Position numbers and translations under genes: made by a program. DNA of 64,000 nucleotides from Streptomyces sp. NRRL B-3428 (GTDB taxonomy: Bacteria; Actinomycetota; Actinomycetes; Streptomycetales; Streptomycetaceae): positions 1 through 64,000 of the forward strand of contig JOGW01000019.1 of assembly GCA_000721375.1 (NCBI GenBank), given 5' to 3'. The notes under the pieces were generated by a model. The model made no database searches and was not told the origin of the DNA. It saw nothing but the letters and a program-made list of their open reading frames with translations. Of this stretch, positions 53,901 through 58,810 are shown one piece after another (position 1 is the stretch's first letter; each line of letters opens with the position of its first letter).

Positions 53901-54124
53901 CCGGCAAGGGCAAGCAGGGCTATGAGCACGCCGAGGAAGCCGTGTTCAACTGGGTGAAGAAGAACCCGGACTACGAGGTCATCTACGGCGGCACCTCACG
54001 CAACGTGTGCAAGGGCGTATGTGCACCGCTCGTCCAGAAGACGCTCAACCTGGGCGGCAAGCCCTTCCGCGGAAGGAGTGACAAGACGCAGTTCCGGATG
54101 TTCTGGCTGACCACCCGGTACTAG
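44999..54124 (+). CDS. Secreted RHS polymorphic toxin with DNRLRE, golvesin-like, HINT and deaminase-like C-terminal domains
   Basis: 3041 residues from ATG 44999 (GAAGGGAAAC upstream). Signal peptide 1-30 (ends TTPAFA). Two DNRLRE-type wall or stalk domains (about 337-431 and 764-957), two golvesin-like beta domains (about 464-576 and 2000-2130), then YD/RHS repeats from about 1125 to 2545 that form the shell. RHS core end: SSRYDGASGTYDMGFRNYDPGLNRFLTRDSY. A hydrophobic segment (about 2620-2700) may aid entry. HINT protease domain about 2738-2889: NSFVPGTQVVLPDGS to HTYYVGASHTAVLVHNC. The last 152 residues are the toxin: HAEE (His2977, Glu2979) and Cys3004/Cys3008 suggest a zinc nucleic-acid deaminase, though CKGVC has three residues between cysteines instead of two. 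Self-cleavage would free the tip. Confidence 0.88.
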   Translation: MYRPRARRLLATTVVLAVASALAPTTPAFAAPPDTQRLASGLKNFLGIGDDDAEPVEPPSLPDTDVAANERLPKGKAAAKPKRVKELKERRTPHARYWQLSDGRVQSEVSAVPDVYPTGTGKERTWKAIDTAVTDTGRKGFEKANTTNLARTYFGSRPGELVRFELDEGHWVSLGLKGGDAKKLTPVADGNTVTYKNAFGEGADLTYTVGNGSVKEGIVLRERPATAPVYEFTLDTHGLEAKAQKNGSIALYSEGAGPERPELIIPAPFMTDSKKDASSPYGTKSSDAVQQKLTGKDGSYAVSLKPDAKWLTADARQYPVTVDPTVTIAPTPSQSEDVMISSDGPGDNYDGSWRLSVGNTNTGSSRALLRFGLSGIPAGTKLDNAELKLYYDQTHTTSSDEVVLEAHRATGPWTETEATWNSAKDLTGELSGTSVLVDDGDTGTTAAQGAWPTSTNTAYTQYATGLDYRYNKDATAGDTYSWQPNLPEDGNYQVDVHYVPASDRATNAPYTVNYNGGSKAYSVNQQAGSEGEWKTLGSHPFKAGTAGKVVLGDGPASTSTAVQADSVRFTKGGVVTKRAEEANTWHSFPVTKTVQQWLDGTYANNGFVVKAGDESATAPKGGPRYEAAEYAYEGEIANYPKLVLTYGTQGVDVNAPRTVHATGAELNWPAYTDPSAANTGDDIVEYQVHRSVFQHFTPSYQTLVSPVAKDVKSYTDTTATPTPAESADPFGNAYYYMVAVKLKDGRVLPSTTQLVRLPKAGRTTVVLQSGQSDTTLSSAQPATGHDTISDSGLERPWLSVGNNSGTYGTTRALLDFPGTESIPANARVLDAQLDMWGFTTTTGTNGAVYEARGLTRDFDETTAGWTKANATTNWTTAGGDMDAAVSDTVGTVTNDPARQSWSLTSLAQKWISDPTSNHGVAVRLNDESTAGPQERTMFLSSEAEEAELRPQLVVTYLSKSTETTYFAPYTPARMIPGDEYTVDVTLTNTTTATWPAGERSLSYTWSLPDGTDATTGGNQVATQLAHEVLPGDSITVPAKLKAPINSDSGNKRLEYVLKWDLKNTANNTWLSASESIAPLAQNVRTEDPTSNQLGLEKFFTYAGKNTGAGSSLMTNLYAGNTVWQYNAFSNPGRGVSTFARFAYNSQDTSDTVLGHGWSGQLAMPLRLGAALDFHPNPNPTEVTLPDGDGTAHVFRKQEDGSWRAPAGVHYLLRQNTAVDCKPSSDGDPRAWSLTRPDRSQFFFDCDGYLTSIVDKNGNTQSYTYAERKSNNKPVKFLTYVEDPAQRQSLTVEYYTKADTSSPKIIDHVKSMTDISGRKVTFEYSDKGLLTKLTDGAGSSQPKVFGFTYDMEQGNKNAKLVKVTDPRGNSTSLDYYYPSEGDDPKFHWNTQTLTDRLGGTTGYVYTDPDGTSGSVINTKVTDAENHASQYVIDGYGRATAMTNSKSETTKMAWDTDNNVTRIEEANGAVTSWNYDLKTGYPLEQKDAEANKNGTAAQTFTYSFGLDGHIADLFEKKSPEGRTYRFGYDAKGNLTSVTDPKGVATATEGDYTSRTEYDAYGQVVKETDANGNATHYSEFEAVGYPKTIKDPAGHDSHFAYDPRGNVTEVVNAKGAKVTQAYDAFGRPLEKKEPVKQAENDFVVTPAPVYDANDNITKVTAPNGAVSSSVFDKADQAVESVDPGDEATDPGRRTTTVFDKVGNVLKVTGPQGNLTPEEGDFTATTVYDAVYQPVEMVDAEGNKATVTYDNVGNVVKVVDPRKNASADPDDYTTRYEYDLNHRAKRTVDALEWATSVRYDKDGLQVGSTDAEGNESLATYDERGALVEAKVPAKEDGSGNITYRTTKYEYDQVGNRTKTITPRGVETTDDATDFTSETVYDELNRVKEERSAFDKDDAAYATPDSVFYQYDSVGNLQSVSAPPSDGQTVRNVTEYTYYDNGWTETSKDPWDISTSYEYNKLGQQLKNTLTSAGGSQQRTMTWEYYQSGNEKARADDGVPVGKQVVLVDSSDFNNTALQGNWARTQAEQQYGYDTYSHPAGDGSSSLSWQLNIPQNGTYEVFVRHPKMTGAASDASFKVDHDGGSATKTVDQTQRAGEWISLGSYAFVEDGPQKVTLTDKANGTVLADSVKLVRSTTGETDTEQKDFTYKYNANGNKTEVRDLSPGAKIDTYRIAYDGLNRIRTVEEVAAGTVKNTTALTYDENGNPLTSTHDLTWSKIEYDERDLVKKVTNADSPTAGDQQITSMSYTGRGQLLKQTKPNGNTLDLKYYTDGSVQQSLEKNSGGAVVAQHDLEYSPNGHRSKDVLKLMNADDNSAYINNTYSFTYDPQDRITKVGKAGDAPATEEYRYDRNSNIVEQTVDGISTTQRYDRNRLLSASSQGATSTYNYDPLGRLDTVSTGGQTAEKYTYDGFDRTVKVRSGVGATAQTTSYVFDPFDRTVSQTTTGDQGKTTAFTYLGLDTTLLRETVDGKADKDYQYVAGGQRATQIKHKDGTKEVSQYVTSPRGDIEAITKEDGKTRATYGYTAYGSDDESQMTGADKPGSGGAGQDSYNAFRFNSSRYDGASGTYDMGFRNYDPGLNRFLTRDSYSGAMADMSLATDPFTGNRYAFAGGNPVSFVELDGHLFGLSLSDIGHAALDVVGLIPVVGEVADVANGIWYAAEGNYADAALSLASAIPLVGYGATAVKAGKYAAKGIEAADSANDARKAADKAGDVADTAGDARKADGPDGSTTKSPDQPDPKACKTNSFVPGTQVVLPDGSTTDIEKLKVGDKVVATDPETGETEPRYVTNARSHKGEKTLVTLTVDRDGKDGEAKPVEITSTAAHLYWLPDFGRWVEAKDLKSGMWLQTSAGTWVQITAVDTAHRTERVYNLSVEGVHTYYVGASHTAVLVHNCGYENEAIAAQKRADDLKKQWGKGHDYSTVTVIGVRNKITGKISEKVALAGGKNISEIGQNVLKKGEEFIQGQPVPGRLTGKGKQGYEHAEEAVFNWVKKNPDYEVIYGGTSRNVCKGVCAPLVQKTLNLGGKPFRGRSDKTQFRMFWLTTRY

Positions 54125-54149
54125 CCCCGCGCTGACCGTGTGATCACAG

Positions 54150-54179
54150 CGGCCCGCCGGTCCTCGGACCGGCGGGCCG
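54150..54179. terminator. Bidirectional hairpin terminator after the RHS gene
   Basis: A perfect 14-bp stem CGGCCCGCCGGTCC / GGACCGGCGGGCCG, two-base loop, between converging stops. Confidence 0.88.
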
Positions 54180-54201
54180 TCTCCGTGCTCGGCGCAGGCT
54201 G

Positions 54202-55341
54202 TCAGCCCTCCTGCGTCAGCTCCCATACAAGGACGGCTGTGCGGTCCTCGGAGACCGTGTACCAGGCTCCGTCGCCCGCGGCACGTGCCGGTCCGGCGAC
54301 GTCCTGGGGATAGCTGATCCGGGCCCGCACCGCCATGTCGTCCGTGCCGATCAGCCAGTGGCGGCCCGGTCCGTATCCGGCGTCGCTGCCCGAGGTGCCC
54401 GCGACGACGGTGCTCTCGTCGGTGAAGGCGGCCTCGAAGTCCCAGTAGACACGGCCGCCTTGCGGGTACGGCGGTACGGCGCCGTCCGCGTCCAGGTCCC
54501 GCAGGATCGTGCCGTCCTCGGCCGCGTGCAGATAGAGCGCGTCCTGCTGGACATCGGTGGCGAGGAGATGCCGTCCCGACGGGCTTACGTCGAGCAGTAC
54601 GGTCTCGTCGTCGATCTTGCGCACGGACAGCACGCCGCCCTCGAGGCGGCCCCACAGCGCCGGAGACCCCTCTTCGCCCTCGCCGATACTCAGACCCATC
54701 AGGGCCGGGTCGGGGTGTGCGGTGTGGAACGAACCCGAGGCCATGGTGTCCGTGGGGACGCGGCCGAGCACCCGGCCGTCGGCGGCGTCGAGGACCAGCC
54801 ACAGCTCGTCCGACTCGCCTTCCTCGTCCTCGTTCGCCGGGGCGTCGTCCGCGAGCGGGCCGCGGACATGGGCCCAGACGAGCTTGCCGTCGGCGGAGAA
54901 GGCGGCCGAGCCGCCGTCGGGGTAACCGTGCTCACCGTCCTCGTCGGTGTCCTCGGCGTACTCCGCGAACTCGCGGTGCAGTTCCGGGCATTCACCGCCC
55001 CAGCAACCGTGACGCACCTCCCAGCGCACGGCTCCGGACGCGTCCACGGCCCGCAGCGCGTGCAGCCCGGCGAAGACGGCGAGACCGGCGGTGGGTGAGA
55101 ACGTCGCCGTGCCGAGGTCACGCGGCCACGGGGCGGGGTAGCGCACCAGGTCGCCCGATGCGGGGTCGAGCACGGCGAGTTCGGTGTCGGAACGCTGGAC
55201 GATCAGCCGACGGCCCGGCGCGGACAGGACGAACGGTTCGTCGGCTGAGGCCGGATCGAGCGGCGCCGGGACGGCGGCGAGGAGCCGGGCCGGACGCTGC
55301 GCGGCGGCTCCGTGTATGGCATCGGTGGACATGGACGGCAT
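54202..55341 (-). CDS. WD40/beta-propeller-like hypothetical protein
   Basis: 379 residues from ATG 55341 (ATG 55332 possible). Repeating strand patterns with W/D turns suggest a propeller: LIVQRSDTELAVLDPASGDLVRYPAPWP, LGTATFSPTAGLAVFAGLHALRAVDASGAVRWEVRHGCWGG, GGSAAFSADGKLVWAHVRG, ELWLVLDAADGRVLGRVPTD, VLLDVSPSGRHLLATDVQQDALYLHAAEDGTI. No signal peptide. A decayed paralogue lies at 56717-57620. It stands directly after the RHS toxin on the opposite strand; propeller proteins of this type recur beside such loci, but a role in immunity is not shown. Confidence 0.75.
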   Translation of the reverse strand: MPSMSTDAIHGAAAQRPARLLAAVPAPLDPASADEPFVLSAPGRRLIVQRSDTELAVLDPASGDLVRYPAPWPRDLGTATFSPTAGLAVFAGLHALRAVDASGAVRWEVRHGCWGGECPELHREFAEYAEDTDEDGEHGYPDGGSAAFSADGKLVWAHVRGPLADDAPANEDEEGESDELWLVLDAADGRVLGRVPTDTMASGSFHTAHPDPALMGLSIGEGEEGSPALWGRLEGGVLSVRKIDDETVLLDVSPSGRHLLATDVQQDALYLHAAEDGTILRDLDADGAVPPYPQGGRVYWDFEAAFTDESTVVAGTSGSDAGYGPGRHWLIGTDDMAVRARISYPQDVAGPARAAGDGAWYTVSEDRTAVLVWELTQEG

Positions 55342-55375
55342 GCTTCCACACCCGTACGACAGGTAGCGTGCCGCC

Positions 55376-55490
55376 GTGGAACTGCAGCTGTTCGCCGGCT
55401 ACCACCTGCTGGTCCTCACCGACGAGGCCTGCGGGACGGATCGATGTGCGGCAGGCGCCGTTCGCGCCGGTTCCTGAAGCAGTGGACGGT
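55376..55490 (+). pseudogene. Remnant of a paralogue of the 56227 gene, internal deletion
   Basis: GTG 55376 starts VELQLFAGYHLLVLTDEA, nearly the same as MRLRLFADYHQLVLTDEA of the gene at 56227. The frame then breaks to a stop. In another frame RIDVRQAPFAPVPEAV (about 55439-55486) matches the C-terminal RIDLWPAPYAPVEVLK of the same gene. About 120 central codons are missing. Both copies have a TA-x3-T hexamer 6-7 bases before the start (TAGCGT here), so the promoter was duplicated too. Confidence 0.75.
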
Positions 55491-55535
55491 CTGAGCGCCG
55501 GCGTCGCCGAGCGACCGGAAGACAAGGAAGCTCGC

Positions 55536-56123
55536 GTGGAGTACATACCGCAGTGGCTGGGCCCCGCCTCCTGGCAGCAGGAGGGAATCCTCGAACCGGA
55601 CGCGGGCGCCGTCGCCTCGGCGGGCGGCTGGCCCGCTCCCGTACGCCAAGCGCTCGCTGTGGCCGAGGAGTTCGGCCTTCCCCGGGAAGCAGCCATGTTC
55701 CACCCGAGCTCGGGCGGCGCGCCCTTCACGGTTGTCGTCGATGCCGACGGCAGGCGGTACTGGCGGCTCGGCGCGCATGACGCACAACTGACGCCCGGGT
55801 ACCACGTGCCCGAGTATGCCCTCGACGACGAGGGCAGGGTGCTGTTGCTCGACCCCTCGCTGCCACAGCCCCGCTTCGTGAACTCCTCGCTCCTCGCGTT
55901 CCTCGACGCTCTCGCGGCGTGGGACCACCGGTGCGAGCACGTCGACGACTTCGACGACCTCGAAGCCGACGATCCGGAGTCCGACGAGGATCCGGCGGAG
56001 GCGGCGAGGGTCGCCTTCGGTCTGGAGATCAGGGACCGCCTCAAGGAGATGGATCCGCCGGCGTTCGCGATGGACACCTGGTGGGACCGGGTCTACGAGG
56101 AGGTGGAGCTTGACGCCATCTGA
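55536..56123 (+). CDS. SUKH-4-like immunity-type protein
   Basis: 195 residues from GTG 55536, six bases behind AAGGAAG. Pattern of SUKH-4: WPAPVRQALAVAEEFGLPREAAMFHP, GGAPFTVVVDADGRRYWRLGAHD, YALDDEGRVLLLDPSLPQPRFVNSSLLAFLDALAAWD. The FVNSSLxxFL helix is the family's best mark. A strongly acidic stretch (DDFDDLEADDPESDEDPAEA) lies near 150-170. First plus-strand intact gene after the RHS toxin, hence the best candidate immunity protein for its tip, although a minus-strand gene intervenes. Confidence 0.78.
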   Translation: MEYIPQWLGPASWQQEGILEPDAGAVASAGGWPAPVRQALAVAEEFGLPREAAMFHPSSGGAPFTVVVDADGRRYWRLGAHDAQLTPGYHVPEYALDDEGRVLLLDPSLPQPRFVNSSLLAFLDALAAWDHRCEHVDDFDDLEADDPESDEDPAEAARVAFGLEIRDRLKEMDPPAFAMDTWWDRVYEEVELDAI

Positions 56124-56226
56124 CCGTGAGCGGTGAGATCCGCGTCGGTGAACGAAGGGAGGCCCTGCCCGGCACAGTCCGGGCAAGGCCTGCTTGCCTT
56201 GTCGAGGAACGGCTACGGTGCCCCGT

Positions 56227-56709
56227 ATGAGACTCCGCTTGTTCGCCGACTATCACCAGCTGGTGCTGACCGACGAGGCCGTGGAGCGCAGCCTGGGAGA
56301 CGCCTGGACCGAGCAGACGCTGTCCGACCGGATCGCGGTCGTGGGGGAGACCTGCGGGATCGGGACCGAGGTGAACGTGGACGTGGACGTGGTGGTGCAC
56401 GTCGCCGCGGAGCCGCCCGCGCTCGACGTCGCACCGTTCGACCACGTCGTGGAGGCCGCTCTACGGGTTCCGTCCGGCCGACTCATGGTCATGGGCTGCA
56501 CGGACTACGGGCCCGACGCCGCCCGGACCGACGTACCGCCGGGGTGGGTGCGCATCCGGGTGCAGAAGCACAACCTGGCGCGGGCCGTAGAGGCGGACGT
56601 CGACTCCGCCGAGTCCGAGGAGACGATGGAGCGGATCCGGATCGATCTCTGGCCTGCGCCATACGCGCCGGTCGAGGTGCTGAAGCGCTGGGGTGGCCCC
56701 TGGAGCTGA
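56227..56709 (+). CDS. Hypothetical protein of the RHS downstream locus
   Basis: 160 residues from ATG 56227. There is no ribosome site, but TACGGT at 56214-56219 places a -10 seven bases before the ATG, so the transcript is probably leaderless. MRLRLFADYHQLVLTDEAVERSLGDAWTEQTLSDRIAVVGETCGIGTEVNVDVDVVVHVAAEPPALD is followed by strands ending RIDLWPAPYAPVEVLKRWGGPW. No family name known to me. Exists as an intact copy here and as a deleted remnant at 55376, each placed beside a propeller gene on the opposite strand, so the two genes were duplicated as a module. Confidence 0.72.
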   Translation: MRLRLFADYHQLVLTDEAVERSLGDAWTEQTLSDRIAVVGETCGIGTEVNVDVDVVVHVAAEPPALDVAPFDHVVEAALRVPSGRLMVMGCTDYGPDAARTDVPPGWVRIRVQKHNLARAVEADVDSAESEETMERIRIDLWPAPYAPVEVLKRWGGPWS

Positions 56710-56716
56710 GCGATGC

Positions 56717-57620
56717 TCAGTGCTCCTCGGCGAGGCTCCACAGGTGTATCCGCGTGCCGCGCTCCCCGAGCGTCCACCACAGGCCGGCTCCCGCCGGGCG
56801 CGGTCCGCCCGAGACCGGGAAGGGGTAGGTGATCTGTCCGCGCAGGGACATCGTGCGCGGGTTCACCAGCCAGTGGCGCGGAGCGCGCGCGTGCTCCTCC
56901 GTGCAGACGACCGCGCCGTCCTCGTAGGGGTAGGCCCCCTCGTAGCCCCATGCCGCCATGTCCTCATCCGCTACGGGCCGGGTCGGTGCACAGGAAGTGG
57001 TGGCCGGACGGGCTGACGTCCTGGATGAGCACTCCGTCGACGCGCTCGAAGGTCAGACGCGTACCGTCCCAATGCCCCCACAGGGAAGGTGAGTCCCCGT
57101 CGCCCTCGCCGACGGAGAGTCCCATGTACGGACCGTACGGATGCGGCCTGGGGAACGATCCCGAGCCCACGGTGTCGGTCGCGGCCCGCCCCGGAACCCT
57201 GCCGTCGGCCGCGTCGATGACCAGCCACTCCTCCTCGGCAGCCCGTACCGGGCGCCGCACATGGGACCAGACGAGCTTGCCGTCCGCCGAGAAAGCGGCG
57301 GATCCGCTGTCGGTGCGCGCATGGTCCTCGTCCTGTGCGTGCTCGGCGAACGACTCATGGGCCTCGTAGCACTCGACATCGGACCAGCACCCGTGCCGCA
57401 CCTCCCAGCGCGTGGCCCCGGACGTGTCCACGGCCCGTACCGCGTGCACTCCCGCGAACACCGCCAGGTCGCCGCCGGGCGAGACCGTCGCCGTGCCGAA
57501 GGCGCGCGGCCAGGGCGCGGGGAAGCGCAGCACGTCCCCCGACTCGGCGTCGAGGACGGCCAGTTCGGTGTCGGCGCGCTGCACGATCCGCCTGCGCCCG
57601 CCCGCAGCCCGGTCACCCAT
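56717..57620 (-). pseudogene. Decayed paralogue of the 54202 propeller gene
   Basis: From ATG 57620, MGDRAAGGRRRIVQRADTELAVLDAESGDVLRFPAPWPRAFGTATVSPGG and on to VSPSGHHFLCTDPARSG follows the intact protein at 54202 closely, then stops at 56964. The tail resumes in another frame (AAWGYEGAYPYEDG, HWLVNPRTMSLRGQITYPFPV, LWWTLGERGTRIHLWSL), ending 56717. About 50 residues between VQQD and the late propeller blades are deleted with a frame change. The N-terminus also lacks about 45 residues. Confidence 0.82.
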
Positions 57621-57625
57621 GGACC

Positions 57626-58396
57626 TCAGGGCTGCACCACAGGCCCCTCCACCGGCCCCTGCTGCGCCCGCAGCAACCGCAGAAACGCCTTCAGCCCGAC
57701 GATGATCTCCTCGTTGTCCGACAGCCGGTTCACCTTCTCCTCGAACTGGCGGGCCAGCTCGGCAAAGCGGCGGTCCGCCTCGTCGGCGCGGCGGTACGCG
57801 GAGTGCGACACCGTGTCGAGGGTGAACCGCAGCTGGGCGAGGGCCCGGTACTGTTCCTCGGCCTTCTCCTCGAGCACCTTCGTGCCGGATACGGCGCGGT
57901 CCACCCGTGTCCGCAACTCGGCTACGTCATCGCGCGGAAACCGCACATCGCGCAGCAGCACACCCAGGCGGGCGCGCAGTTGGTTGAAGTAGGCGCCCGC
58001 AGGCCGGAAAGCCGTGCTGAGCAGGAAGAACCCGGCCGCCCAGTAGCCGAAGGCCCGGTCGGCGAGCAGGCCCGCGCCCAGCACGACCACAGCGGTGGCG
58101 ACATGGCCGGCCACCGCCACCCGCAGCATCATGCGTGCGATACGGCGCGCCTCCACGTCCCGCTCCTCGGAGACCGTGAGCCCCTTCTCCCGACTGATCG
58201 CGATCTCGGCGAGTACGGAATGCGCGCGGAAGTAGAGATTCCACGGGGCGGTGAGCAGCAGGAGCAGCCAGAGAAGTCCGAGCACCGCACCGCCGACGCC
58301 GAGCACCAGCTCCGGCGGTGCGCCCACCGCGTACGCGACCACGAGTGCGATCACCGCCGCCCCCGCGACGGCGAATGCCCCCAACACCTTGCCCAT
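57626..58396 (-). CDS. Membrane protein with coiled-coil C-terminus
   Basis: 256 residues from ATG 58396, preceded by GAAGGGGG; GTG 58414 would add six. Two N-terminal membrane helices (about 4-25 and 30-51), two more near 92-128, then a soluble helical region YFNQLRARLGVLLRDVRFP...VEE-type coiled coil (about 150-240: RTRVDRAVSGTKVLEEKAEEQYRALAQLRFTLDTVSHSAYRRADEADRRFAELARQFEEKVNRL). Function unknown; scaffold or envelope role possible. Its stop is six bases from the pseudogene start upstream of it. Confidence 0.75.
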   Translation of the reverse strand: MGKVLGAFAVAGAAVIALVVAYAVGAPPELVLGVGGAVLGLLWLLLLLTAPWNLYFRAHSVLAEIAISREKGLTVSEERDVEARRIARMMLRVAVAGHVATAVVVLGAGLLADRAFGYWAAGFFLLSTAFRPAGAYFNQLRARLGVLLRDVRFPRDDVAELRTRVDRAVSGTKVLEEKAEEQYRALAQLRFTLDTVSHSAYRRADEADRRFAELARQFEEKVNRLSDNEEIIVGLKAFLRLLRAQQGPVEGPVVQP

Positions 58397-58448
58397 GACG
58401 CCCCCTTCGGCCACCGAGGTCCGTTACGAGCATGGTGCTGTGCATGCC

Positions 58449-58492
58449 GGAGTCCGGCATGAGTACATCTACTCAAACTCATGCCGGACTCC
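58449..58492. other. Nested palindromes in the 414-bp gap 58397-58810
   Basis: A 16-bp perfect inverted repeat GGAGTCCGGCATGAGT / ACTCATGCCGGACTCC (12-base loop) whose left arm is itself part of a 17-bp palindrome ATGCCGGA-G-TCCGGCAT. It lies 50-95 bp upstream of the membrane protein start and may be an operator. Another stem, GCGGTAGGGGC / GCCCCTACCGC, is at 58639-58665. No gene seen in the gap. Confidence 0.55.
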
Positions 58493-58766
58493 GACTCCCC
58501 TCCTAACGGGCCTCAGACGGCGCCGTCGGCCTTGATATGCACGCGCAACCCTCGGCTCGATGGCCGGCCCAAGATGAATGAGGTGCGGTGAAACGAGACT
58601 TACACGCGTGGCGGATGAGTAGGCGCGCCATAAGTCCCGCGGTAGGGGCCCTGTGCCCCTACCGCGCCGCGTCGGGTGTCTCGTACCCGATGAAGAAGTG
58701 GTCGAGGCCTGCCGCGGCGACGACGGTGGAACGGACATCCGCCCAGACCGGCGCAGAACGCTGTGA

Positions 58767-58790
58767 CCTCGCGCCCGGAAGGCGCGAGGT
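58767..58790 (-). terminator. Hairpin terminator after the first PL8 gene
   Basis: ACCTCGCGCC / GGCGCGAGGT, a 10-bp perfect stem with a four-base CGGA loop, 20 bp past the lyase stop on the minus strand. Confidence 0.75.
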
Positions 58791-58810
58791 CCGCCCGAAC
58801 CCGGACCTGC

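Noticed and set aside
58469..58738. 89-residue minus ORF in the gap after the first PL8 gene
   Set aside because: No ribosome site, no conserved pattern, and it runs through two hairpins.
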